Of a stretch of DNA of 7,374 nucleotides, positions 1 through 5,825 are shown piece after piece. The position numbers and the translations under genes were made by a program. Source of the stretch: an uncultured Chlamydiaceae bacterium (GTDB taxonomy: Bacteria > Chlamydiota > Chlamydiia > Chlamydiales > Parachlamydiaceae); assembly GCA_945957185.1 (NCBI GenBank), contig CAMFKA010000101.1, positions 1-7,374 on the forward strand. Direction: 5' to 3'. Each line of letters starts with the position of its first letter. Positions within the stretch are counted from its first letter, which is position 1. A model generated the notes under the pieces. It was not told the origin of the DNA. It searched no databases and saw only the letters and a program-made list of their open reading frames with translations.

Positions 1-383
1 TTCCTCGCAAACTCGTCACCGTAGGCTACATAAGGGGTCGCCCAAAGGGCTCAGCAACAATCATTGAGATCAATTTAAGTTTTACTTGTGTCGATGAACT
101 GGACCACCCCTGTTATCGTGAGAAGCTGAGAAACACACACTATAACCCCCGATTTTTTGTTGAAAACTTTGTTTGTAAAAATGTTGACAACCCGATTTTG
201 ATCATAACTGCCAAGTTTTGAACAGTGGACTTACAGGGCGCGAACAGAGAGTTTTGTCAGAGAAAAAGCACCCCCTTATAAACATTTCCACCGCTTCTTA
301 GAAGATAAAAAATTAGAGATATAAGATTTATTCTTCTTAAAAAGGGTGTTGAAAGTTTGGTGAAAATCGGGTAAAACGGTGGT
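1..383. other. Leader/intergenic region upstream of the GlmU-like gene, no confident gene
   Basis: No convincing gene was found here. One + frame stays open from position 3 to a TGA at 219-221 (72 codons), but it has no start inside the window and gives a Cys/Asn/His-rich peptide that I do not recognise. It could be the tail of a gene cut by the window edge, but chance is as likely. The 9-mer CCCGATTTT occurs at 148-156 and 191-199 and inverted at 363-371, and GTTGAAA occurs at 159-165 and 348-354. A TTGACA hexamer lies at 184-189 without a well-spaced -10. A tiny GCCC-AAA-GGGC hairpin sits at 40-50. The region most likely carries the regulatory sequences of the following operon. Confidence 0.5.
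298..325 (+). promoter_or_regulatory. Possible promoter for the GlmU-like/ispA operon
   Basis: A TATAAG -10-like hexamer at 320-325 lies 16 bp after a weak -35-like TTAGAA at 298-303 in an A/T-rich stretch. It is about 60 bp before the start codon at 384. The -35 match is poor (3 of 6), so this is a candidate only. The TTGACA at 184-189 is an alternative -35, but it has only imperfect -10 partners (CATAAC at 203-208 with a 13-bp gap). Confidence 0.3.
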
Positions 384-1076
384 ATGATTCAGTTAGCACC
401 ACAAAATTTATTTGATCTGACCAATTTTCCCTTCGCGGAATTGTTCAAAGATTGTCAATATCCTTGGGAAGCCTTGGATAAGTTAGAGCCGTTCCTCAAA
501 AACTTCCCCAAATACGAAATTCTAACAGAAATACCCCAAGGCGCTCATATCGTCAATCGCGAGTCCATCTTTATTGGAAAGGGAACCGTTATTGAACCTG
601 GCGCTTATATTCGAGGTCCTTGCGTTATTGGTGAAAACTGCACCGTTCGACATGGCGCGTACATCCGCGGATCCTTTGTTTGCGGCAATAATTGCACAAT
701 AGGGCACGATACAGAGATTAAAACCGCTATCTTCTTAAACAACACCAACGCTGCGCATTTTGCTTATGTTGGGGATTCGGTTCTTGGTAACGGCGTTAAT
801 CTGGGCGCTGGGACGAAATGTGCAAACCTACGGTTTGATCATAAACTCATCGAAGTTCGGGGTGAAGGTGTGTGTATTCCATCAAAGAGAAAAAAATTTG
901 GTGCAATGTTAGGCGACAACACTCAAACCGGCTGTAATTCCGTTTTACTTCCCGGTACCTGCACAGGAAAAGGGGTTATGGTAAATGCTTGCGTCGCTAT
1001 TGGTGGTTACATTCCTGAAAATCATATTGTTACTTACCCTGATAAACCCGTGATTAGAGAGCGAACATGCACTTAA
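384..1076 (+). CDS. Stand-alone GlmU-type left-handed beta-helix acyltransferase
   Basis: This 230-residue protein belongs to the hexapeptide-repeat (left-handed parallel beta-helix) transferases. After a 50-residue N-terminal segment, repeats of the I-G-x-x-x form run from about residue 62 to 205. The part at 122-152 closely follows the acetyltransferase half of GlmU and archaeal sugar-phosphate nucleotidyltransferases. It has AAHFAYVGDS, with His125 matching the GlmU catalytic histidine, then VNLGAGTKCANLRFD. The uridylyltransferase domain of full-length GlmU (about 450 residues) is absent, so annotation as a bifunctional GlmU would be wrong. A likely role is acetyl transfer to a sugar phosphate or nucleotide sugar in the cytoplasm, but the substrate cannot be read from sequence. 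No strong ribosome-binding site precedes the ATG. The last codons overlap the ispA start by 10 bp, suggesting translational coupling. Chlamydia has a similar glmU-ispA neighbourhood. Confidence 0.85.
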   Translation: MIQLAPQNLFDLTNFPFAELFKDCQYPWEALDKLEPFLKNFPKYEILTEIPQGAHIVNRESIFIGKGTVIEPGAYIRGPCVIGENCTVRHGAYIRGSFVCGNNCTIGHDTEIKTAIFLNNTNAAHFAYVGDSVLGNGVNLGAGTKCANLRFDHKLIEVRGEGVCIPSKRKKFGAMLGDNTQTGCNSVLLPGTCTGKGVMVNACVAIGGYIPENHIVTYPDKPVIRERTCT

Positions 1077-1939
1077 AAAATTACCAAGAGAGAATAGAAC
1101 GAGGAATTGAAGGCGCGATCGGTTCGATGGGAGCAAAATCTCCCTTGAGAGACGCTTGTGAATACGCTTTAAAAAATGGGGGGAAGAGATTTCGCCCCGC
1201 GATTGTTTTGATGGTTGCTGATGCGATTGGGAAGGGCGCGTGTGCAATGGAAGCTGCGTTGTCGATTGAATACTTTCACACAGCATCCCTTATTGCCGAC
1301 GATCTACCCTGCATGGATGATGACGACACAAGACGCGGGTGTCCGGCACTGCATAAAAAATTCAATGAATCCGTAGCATTGCTAGCCAGCTACAACTTGA
1401 TTTCCGAGGGGTATGGAGCTTTGGCTCGAAATAGTCGAGTCGTTGCACGCTCAGGATTGGGGTTTGCCGGCGAAGCTGATCAGCGTTGTACTTTAGCTTT
1501 AGAGAATGTTTCTTATAACACAAGCCTTCATGGTGTTGTTGGGGGGCAATACTCCGATTTGTTTCCCTCTGATTTATCTTTTGGGACAGTCATGGAGATT
1601 ATTCATCAGAAAACCGGATCTTTATTCGAAGCGTCCTTTGTTTTAGGATGGTTATTCGGTGGTGGTGCTATAGAGCGTCTTTCACAAGTAAAGGCTCTGG
1701 CAAGACATTTTGGGGCTGCATTTCAGATTGCAGACGATTTAGATGATGCAGAGCAAGATGTTGCCAACGAACGGAAAATTAATGTGGGGAATCTTTTTGG
1801 TGTCGATCGCGCTGTTGCGGCTCTTCAAGACGAGATTCGTGCTTATCAGATGCTTTTAAAAGAGCTCCATATTGATTCGGAAGCTTTGGTTGAGTTAACA
1901 ACAACGCTAGAGGCTTACATCCTCTCTCGTAACGTTTAA
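1067..1939 (+). CDS. ispA: Polyprenyl diphosphate synthase, farnesyl diphosphate synthase type (IspA)
   Basis: Condenses dimethylallyl or geranyl diphosphate with isopentenyl diphosphate, giving the C15 precursor for undecaprenyl and quinone side chains. The 290 residues match the family length. GGKRFRP (38-44) binds isopentenyl diphosphate. The first aspartate-rich motif is DDLPCMDDDD (78-87), with the four-residue spacing of bacterial type II farnesyl synthases. GGQYSD lies at 159-164, KTGSLF at 182-187 and the second aspartate-rich motif DDLDD at 223-227. All Mg-binding aspartates are intact. One variation is LLASY (105-109), where many homologues have LAGD. The ATG lies inside the preceding gene (10-bp overlap, different frame), so the two are co-transcribed. 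A hairpin follows the stop. Product chain length (C15 versus C10 or C20) is inferred. Confidence 0.93.
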   Translation: MHLKNYQERIERGIEGAIGSMGAKSPLRDACEYALKNGGKRFRPAIVLMVADAIGKGACAMEAALSIEYFHTASLIADDLPCMDDDDTRRGCPALHKKFNESVALLASYNLISEGYGALARNSRVVARSGLGFAGEADQRCTLALENVSYNTSLHGVVGGQYSDLFPSDLSFGTVMEIIHQKTGSLFEASFVLGWLFGGGAIERLSQVKALARHFGAAFQIADDLDDAEQDVANERKINVGNLFGVDRAVAALQDEIRAYQMLLKELHIDSEALVELTTTLEAYILSRNV

Positions 1940-1944
1940 TATAA

Positions 1945-1970
1945 TTACCGGGCCGTCCCCGACCCGGTAA
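1945..1970. terminator. Convergent hairpin between ispA and recA
   Basis: TTACCGGG (1945-1952) and CCCGGTAA (1963-1970) form a perfect 8-bp stem with a 10-nt loop, placed midway in the 45-bp gap between two converging genes. There is no clean T-run on either side: the + side continues CTAAACAATT and the - side TTATATTAAAC. It is therefore a plausible but weak bidirectional terminator. Confidence 0.55.
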
Positions 1971-1984
1971 CTAAACAATTACAA

Positions 1985-3076
1985 TTAAGCTTCTACAAGC
2001 TCAGCAGGAGCCGCTTCTGCAGACGCTTTTGTCAACGGTCTCTCTTTCGAAAACTGAACGATTTGCGCTTCGATTTCATCCATTAATTTAGGATTATTCA
2101 AAAACTCTTGTCGAACCGTTTCTCTTCCTTGACCTAAACGTTGTCCTTTGTAGCTAAACCAAGCACCGTTTTTGGCGAGGATTTTATATTCTGTTGCCAT
2201 ATCGATAATGGAACCGGATCTAGAAATTCCCTCGTTAAACAAGATGTCGAATTCAGCAACGACGAAAGGCGGCGCCATTTTATTCTTTACCACTTTCACT
2301 TTGACGCGGTTTCCGATTTCGTTGTTGTCGGCACCTTTAATCCCTGTGACTCTGCGAATGTCCATTCTAACGGACGAATAGAACTTTAACGCACGACCCC
2401 CTGTTGTAGTTTCTGGGTTGCCGTACATAACACCGATCTTTTCACGGATTTGGTTAATGAAAACAGCGCAGGTGTTGCTCTTTGCAAGGGCTGCTGTAAG
2501 CTTACGTAGAGCTTGTGACATCATACGCGCTTGCAAACCGATGAATTGGTCGCCAATTTCCCCTTCCAGTTCGGATTTTGGAACGAGTGCTGCAACGGAG
2601 TCGACGATGATGACATCGACAGCATTGGAGCGTGCGAGCATCTCAGCGATGTTTAACGCTTCTTCTCCGGAGTCCGGTTGAGAGATTAACATATCGTCGA
2701 TGTTGACGCCGATTTTAGCAGCGTAAGCTGGGTCAAGAGCGTGTTCAGCGTCGATGTAAGCTGCGATACCACCGCTTTTTTGAGCGCTTGCGACGATGTG
2801 TAGTGCTAAGGTGGATTTTCCGGAAGATTCAGGTCCAAACAGTTCGACAACGCGACCACGAGGGACTCCACCAATACCTAAAGCGAGGTCTAAAGAGGGT
2901 GCGCCTGTTTTGATGACACTGATTTCATTTTCAGCGGAATGGCGTCCAAGGGACATGATGGCGCCGTCGCCGAATTGCTTTTTAATGTGGCTTACAGCGA
3001 GCTCTAAAGCCTTTTTTTTGTCGGCATTTAGGTTTACTGTAGTAGCTTCTTTTGGGGGTTTTACAGGAACGGACAT
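1985..3076 (-). CDS. recA: RecA recombinase
   Basis: RecA forms ATP-dependent filaments on single-stranded DNA and drives strand exchange and recombinational repair. With the ATG at 3076 the protein is 363 residues. It has Walker A GPESSGKST (81-89), YIDAEHALD with the catalytic Glu111, Walker B VIIVDS (155-160), the L1 DNA-binding loop around EGEIGD (171-176) and the L2 region from NQIREKIG to the TTTGGRALKFY segment (208-233). The frame stays open for 29 more codons to a TTG at 3163. The ATG at 3076 is preferred because AAGGAG lies 8 bp upstream and the resulting length is typical. The C-terminal tail (about 350-363) is Ala/Glu-rich. No LexA-type box was seen, so SOS control is not evident. 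recA converges on ispA and diverges from ung. Confidence 0.97.
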   Translation of the reverse strand: MSVPVKPPKEATTVNLNADKKKALELAVSHIKKQFGDGAIMSLGRHSAENEISVIKTGAPSLDLALGIGGVPRGRVVELFGPESSGKSTLALHIVASAQKSGGIAAYIDAEHALDPAYAAKIGVNIDDMLISQPDSGEEALNIAEMLARSNAVDVIIVDSVAALVPKSELEGEIGDQFIGLQARMMSQALRKLTAALAKSNTCAVFINQIREKIGVMYGNPETTTGGRALKFYSSVRMDIRRVTGIKGADNNEIGNRVKVKVVKNKMAPPFVVAEFDILFNEGISRSGSIIDMATEYKILAKNGAWFSYKGQRLGQGRETVRQEFLNNPKLMDEIEAQIVQFSKERPLTKASAEAAPAELVEA

Positions 3077-3078
3077 AG

Positions 3079-3090
3079 GGAGATCTCCTT
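3079..3090 (-). promoter_or_regulatory. recA ribosome-binding site inside a perfect palindrome
   Basis: Reading the - strand, AAGGAG (3085-3090) lies 8 bp before the ATG at 3076 and settles the recA start. The bases GGAGATCTCC (3079-3088) are a perfect 10-bp palindrome that includes the ribosome-binding core. It could be a small dimeric-protein site, or chance. Confidence 0.75.
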
Positions 3091-3105
3091 TAACAGTTAC
3101 TTTTT

Positions 3106-3135
3106 GTTGTATTTCAGTGGTTTGACTTTGTACAA
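3106..3135 (-). promoter_or_regulatory. Candidate recA promoter
   Basis: On the - strand, TTGTAC (3130-3135) and TACAAC (3106-3111) are separated by 18 bp and lie about 30-60 bp ahead of the recA ATG. Matches are partial (3 of 6 and 4 of 6). TTGTCG followed 16 bp later by TAAAAA is a nearby alternative. Either would place the transcript start well after the upstream TTG, which again favours the ATG at 3076 as the real start. Confidence 0.3.
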
Positions 3136-3191
3136 TTTTTAGGGGATGTTGCGGTGACGACAAACAGGTTGTGTGAAGAAGAACCTAAAAG

Positions 3192-3219
3192 TTGCATAAG
3201 GTCGAGAGTATAAGATAAT
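3192..3219 (+). promoter_or_regulatory. Candidate ung promoter
   Basis: TTGCAT (3192-3197) and GATAAT (3214-3219, five of six consensus bases) have a 16-bp spacer. They lie just ahead of the ribosome-binding sequence GAGGAAGG (3235-3242). The -10 is good and the -35 is weak. Confidence 0.45.
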
Positions 3220-3245
3220 AGAAGTTGATTTTGCGAGGAAGGATG

Positions 3246-3923
3246 ATGTTAGAACATTTGAACGAATCGTGGCGACACGTATTGGCAGACGAGTTTGAAC
3301 AGAGCTATTTTAAAGAATTAGAACGTTTTGTTGAGGAGGAGTATCGGTTAAAACAAGGTGTGTATCCCCCTAAAAACCTAATATTTAACGCGTTAAATTC
3401 GACATCCTACGAGAACGTCAAGGTTGTCATTCTTGGGCAAGACCCCTATCATGGTCCCCAACAAGCGCACGGTCTGGCGTTTAGCGTTAACGAAGAGGTG
3501 CCGCTTCCCCCTTCTCTTAAAAACATTTACAAAGAGCTAAGCAACGATTTGGGTCCAACCAAGAGAAAAAACGGTTGTTTAATCGATTGGGCAAAACAGG
3601 GAGTTTTGCTTTTAAATGCCACGCTGACAGTTTGCGAAGGGAAGCCGCTATCTCATCATAAAAAAGGATGGGAGCGCTTTACAGATGCGATTGTTCGGCG
3701 GCTTGGTCTACGTTCCGATCCGGTAATTTTTGCTTTGTGGGGAAAGTCTGCAGAAAAAAAAGCTGAAATTTTAACGCCGGAGCAGCGTAAAACTCACCCG
3801 TTTTTGATCACTAGTCACCCCTCGCCGCTCTCCGCCCATCAAGGGTTTTTGGGATGCCGTCATTTTTCGAAAATCAACCAATTGTTGGTGGAAAACGGTA
3901 AAAAACCGATTGATTGGGTTTGA
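3246..3923 (+). CDS. ung: Uracil-DNA glycosylase, family 1
   Basis: Removes uracil from DNA, starting base-excision repair of deaminated cytosine or misincorporated dUMP. The 225-residue protein shows all family-1 signatures. GQDPYH (64-69) carries the water-activating Asp66. Phe79 in GLAFSV stacks on uracil. Asn124 in LLLN gives base specificity. HPSPLS (191-196) is the DNA-intercalation loop with the catalytic His191. The GCRHFSKIN segment near the end also fits chlamydial Ung as I recall it. Two ATGs lie in tandem at 3243 and 3246. The second is preferred because GAGG (3235-3238) is 7 bp before it and only 4 bp before the first. A longer frame from a TTG at 3225 would start upstream of the ribosome-binding site and is rejected. 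It diverges from recA. Confidence 0.96.
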   Translation: MLEHLNESWRHVLADEFEQSYFKELERFVEEEYRLKQGVYPPKNLIFNALNSTSYENVKVVILGQDPYHGPQQAHGLAFSVNEEVPLPPSLKNIYKELSNDLGPTKRKNGCLIDWAKQGVLLLNATLTVCEGKPLSHHKKGWERFTDAIVRRLGLRSDPVIFALWGKSAEKKAEILTPEQRKTHPFLITSHPSPLSAHQGFLGCRHFSKINQLLVENGKKPIDWV

Positions 3924-3931
3924 AATAAATA

Positions 3932-3973
3932 CCTCGATCGTTATGGTTCGGATTAGACGAATTCATCGAGGGG
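3932..3973 (+). promoter_or_regulatory. Hairpin that can mask a ribosome-binding site
   Basis: CCTCGAT (3932-3938) and ATCGAGG (3965-3971) are a perfect 7-bp inverted repeat. Inside it, TTCG (3947-3950) can pair with CGAA (3958-3961). The right arm shares bases with AGGGG (3969-3973), the ribosome-binding site 6 bp before the ATG at 3980. Folding of the RNA would partly hide it. There is no T-run, so a terminator of ung is less likely. Confidence 0.4.
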
Positions 3974-3979
3974 TGAGCG

Positions 3980-4318
3980 ATGTGCAGGGAAGATTTAGAG
4001 GGTCTTATGTTGCCGTTTTCCGCGCACCGCCACCGCTGCTACAAAATTGAGATGCCATCGAAGGCATACATCGATGAAGAGAGTCTTCAAATTCATGTTC
4101 AAGAACCGCCGGCCCAAAAAATCGATCGAAATCAAGCTATTTTACGTAAGTTATTCAACTACTACCATCAAAAGCAGCGAAAAGATGCTTCCCCGCAGAA
4201 GAAGCATTTGAACAAGCTAGAGATTTGTAAGGAACTGACACACATCCAGGATACATACAAACAAATGATGGATTTAAAGGTTTTGTTGAATTCAGAATAC
4301 GATAGCTTGTTTAGATAA
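3980..4318 (+). CDS. Hypothetical basic helical protein, 112 residues
   Basis: I do not recognise this protein. It has a reasonable start (AGGGG 6 bp upstream) and lies 56 bp after ung on the same strand. Residues 1-45 are mixed, with two Cys (2 and 20) and a His/Arg cluster SAHRHRC (14-20). From about residue 47 to the end it is predicted by eye to be mostly helix. A Lys/Arg/Gln-rich stretch spans 51-80 and an amphipathic, possibly coiled-coil segment spans 80-108. There is no signal peptide or membrane segment. Later in-frame ATGs at residues 10 and 25 are alternative starts. The basic charge would suit nucleic-acid or partner-protein binding, but that is only a guess. It may be a lineage-specific chlamydial gene. 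Confidence 0.6.
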   Translation: MCREDLEGLMLPFSAHRHRCYKIEMPSKAYIDEESLQIHVQEPPAQKIDRNQAILRKLFNYYHQKQRKDASPQKKHLNKLEICKELTHIQDTYKQMMDLKVLLNSEYDSLFR

Positions 4319-4331
4319 ATCGTTTTATTGT

Positions 4332-4360
4332 TTTATAAATTACCTTGTTGGTAAAATAAA
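4332..4360. other. Imperfect A/T-rich hairpin after the 112-residue gene
   Basis: TTACC (4340-4344) and GGTAA (4350-4354) enclose a 5-nt loop. TTTAT (4332-4336) and ATAAA (4356-4360) extend the stem across a small internal loop. It lies 14 bp after the stop at 4318. It may help terminate the upstream transcript, but it has little G+C and no clean T-run. Confidence 0.3.
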
Positions 4361-4395
4361 GTTGTGGATCAACTAAACTGTGGTTTTTATTGGTA

Positions 4396-4422
4396 TTGAC
4401 TAAGTGGAATATCGAATAGAAA
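4396..4422 (+). promoter_or_regulatory. Candidate promoter of the chaperone-like gene
   Basis: TTGACT (4396-4401, five of six consensus bases) is followed after 15 bp by TAGAAA (4417-4422, four of six). The spacing is short and the -10 is weak. The 129-bp gap before the gene and a hairpin upstream fit a separate transcription unit. Confidence 0.3.
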
Positions 4423-4447
4423 TCGCGCTTAAAGGTAGGTGTTGATT

Positions 4448-4837
4448 ATGTTGGCAGAACGGCGGTTGCAGAAAATATTAAGCGACTTAAACCGAGGGGA
4501 AAATCCAACCTTGGAGATAGACGGGCAGCAGTTAACGTTCTCGCGGATGGGTCCCCCCTCTGTACTGACCATCAAAACACCGGTCTACTGCGGTGAAAAT
4601 TATATTCCATCCAGTGTCCGGAGTTCACTTCCAACAGGAAAGAATAGAAGAAGATTCTTTTCGATTGATGAAGGTCTTTTTGAAATCGATATTCTATCAG
4701 AAATCGATATGCACTCGATGACGGATCGTGAATTTGAAGGTGTGTTAGCTGAGTTTTGCTCGGATGCTGACATGTGGAGATCTCGACTGGATGGAAAAGA
4801 CCGTAACGATCTAATCTATGTTCGTGTTCCTAGATAA
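4448..4837 (+). CDS. Small protein resembling class I type III secretion chaperones
   Basis: This 129-residue protein is not identified with certainty. Its layout recalls the CesT/SycE chaperone fold. An N-terminal amphipathic helix (about 2-16) is followed by beta-type segments (about 21-46 and 68-84). The last helix, in the region MTDREFEGVLAEF then CSDADMW (91-110), has the F...A..W...L pattern seen at the C-terminus of chaperones such as chlamydial Scc1. Against this, the middle is rich in Arg/Lys (TGKNRRRF, 63-70), whereas such chaperones are usually acidic. If correct, it would hold a secreted effector in the bacterial cytoplasm. The ATG at 4448 has AGG 8 bp upstream; a GTG at 4439 in the same frame is an alternative. 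No effector gene is adjacent. Its 3' end overlaps the convergent tatC by 27 bp. Confidence 0.6.
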   Translation: MLAERRLQKILSDLNRGENPTLEIDGQQLTFSRMGPPSVLTIKTPVYCGENYIPSSVRSSLPTGKNRRRFFSIDEGLFEIDILSEIDMHSMTDREFEGVLAEFCSDADMWRSRLDGKDRNDLIYVRVPR

Positions 4838-5674
4838 AAAAGTCGCAACGGACGCATTGTTTATTTTATTCAAGCGTTCGTTGCGCTTTGCATTAAAAAT
4901 GGCTAATTCATAACCACAAATCAGTGGAAGCGCCAGTAAAATTTGCGTCAAAACATCCGGCGGAGTCAACACGGCACCAACGATTAAAGAGATAATAATC
5001 GCCTTTTTTCTTTGGCTGACAAGTTGTTCCGCACTAATCCACCCAAAATGAGTAAGAAGTAGAAGGATCGCAATCAATTCAAACGCGATCATATTTGCTA
5101 AGATGAGAACGATGGAGTAATCGATTGTTTGCTCTAATCCCCAAAAATTCACCCCTAAAGAGCTGTTAAATTCCATTAAAAAGGCGTTGCTAAGGGGAAG
5201 TGCCACTCCAAGCCCAAAAGCAGCACCAGCGGCCATTGCGAGAAGCGAAAGGAGGGTGAACGGTGCGATCATGTTGCGTTCGTGGGAATGCAGCCCGGGG
5301 AGGATGAATTGTAAGAGAAAGTATCCCCAAAAGGGGGCGGCGAGAGCGAGGCTTCCCCAAAGAGAGACTTTTAAAGCGATAGAGATTCCTTCTAAAGGTC
5401 CAAGAATGACAAGGGGGTGACCGACTCTTTCAACAGTTATCTCTGTTGAAGTTTGAGAAATGATCTTAAACGTTTCTTGTGGGCGAGCTGAAGCAAAGGG
5501 AGCTTCGAAAGATTCGATAAGAGGTTGATGGAATAGGAAGCAGAGGATAAAGGCGATTGCAATAGCAGCGAAGGATTTAATGAGAGCGGCGCGAAGGTCT
5601 TCGAGATGGTCTCCCATCTCTCGAATTTCGGCAGCAGAGTGCCAAGGGTTATCCGTCTCGGTGGTTGTTGTCAT
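4811..5674 (-). CDS. tatC: Twin-arginine translocase subunit TatC
   Basis: TatC is the inner-membrane receptor for twin-arginine signal peptides and the core of the translocase that exports folded proteins. The 287 residues contain six hydrophobic segments (about 31-48, 103-125, 136-160, 186-208, 224-237, 241-260). The signature HLEDLRAAL (23-31) precedes the first. Phe123 and Glu132, in the FILPGL and HER segments, align with E. coli Phe94 and Glu103, which bind signal peptides. Glu199 in the fourth segment aligns with the conserved FE of E. coli. LTPPDVLTQILLALP (236-250) is the family hallmark. The protein is about 30 residues longer than E. coli TatC, with a basic then polar C-terminal tail. 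There is no ribosome-binding site: the ATG lies inside tatA (26-bp overlap), so translation is probably coupled. A terminator-like stem lies inside the last codons. Confidence 0.96.
   Translation of the reverse strand: MTTTTETDNPWHSAAEIREMGDHLEDLRAALIKSFAAIAIAFILCFLFHQPLIESFEAPFASARPQETFKIISQTSTEITVERVGHPLVILGPLEGISIALKVSLWGSLALAAPFWGYFLLQFILPGLHSHERNMIAPFTLLSLLAMAAGAAFGLGVALPLSNAFLMEFNSSLGVNFWGLEQTIDYSIVLILANMIAFELIAILLLLTHFGWISAEQLVSQRKKAIIISLIVGAVLTPPDVLTQILLALPLICGYELAIFNAKRNERLNKINNASVATFLSRNTNID
4836..4885. terminator. Hairpin terminator shared by tatC and the chaperone-like gene
   Basis: CGCAACGGACGC (4844-4855) pairs with GCGTTCGTTGCG (4874-4885) over 12 bp, with one G-T pair, around an 18-nt A/T-rich loop. 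Read on the - strand, the stem is followed by AC and six T (4841-4836), a standard intrinsic terminator for the parA-pgp6-tatA-tatC transcript. Read on +, it starts 6 bp after the stop of the chaperone-like gene but lacks a T-run. It lies within the tatC coding sequence, ahead of its stop at 4811-4813. Confidence 0.65.
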
Positions 5675-5825
5675 TCGTGTTTTCTGTGGAGTCGTCGGTG
5701 TTGCAGGCGCGCTTAAATTCGCGAATCCCTTTACCTAAATTTTTGGCGAATTCGGGGAGTTTTTTTCCTCCAAAAAGGAGAAGTGCGACACAAAGAATTA
5801 AAATAAGTTCGCCGGTTCCAATCAT
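5649..5825 (-). CDS. tatA: Twin-arginine translocase subunit TatA (TatA/E type), 58 residues
   Basis: TatA monomers assemble with TatC to form the passage for folded proteins. This gene is short but clear. A short N-terminus with Glu6 leads into a membrane helix (about 6-19, ELILILCVALLLFG). Then come the FGGKKLPEF hinge (18-26), an amphipathic helix with the typical N-L-G-K-G-I-R-E-F-K pattern (29-38) and a polar Asn/Asp-rich tail. That is the TatA/TatE layout rather than TatB, which is usually longer. No second TatA/B gene is in the window, so the system may be the minimal TatA-TatC type. AAGGA lies 7 bp before the ATG, which overlaps the stop of the pGP6-like gene in an ATGA arrangement. 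The end overlaps tatC by 26 bp. Confidence 0.93.
   Translation of the reverse strand: MIGTGELILILCVALLLFGGKKLPEFAKNLGKGIREFKRACNTDDSTENTNDNNHRDG

Noticed and set aside
3..221. Open + frame of 72 codons at the left edge as a truncated gene
   Set aside because: It has no start in the window, no recognisable motif and an unusual Cys/His/Asn-rich composition. An open frame of this length can arise by chance; kept only as a note in the leader region.
945..1286. Open frame of 113 codons on - across the beta-helix/ispA junction
   Set aside because: It lies opposite two well-supported genes and has no recognisable domain.
2796..3125. Open frame of 109 codons on + opposite recA
   Set aside because: It is antisense to strongly conserved recA codons and shows no family features of its own. 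The same holds for the other open frames inside 2141-2681.
3077..3163. A 29-codon N-terminal extension of RecA starting at a TTG
   Set aside because: The extension has no ribosome-binding site, overlaps the likely promoter and makes RecA too long. The ATG at 3076 has AAGGAG at the right distance.
3140..3242. LexA/SOS box between recA and ung
   Set aside because: Neither a CTGT-N8-ACAG nor a CGAAC-N4-GTTCG type site was found on either strand.
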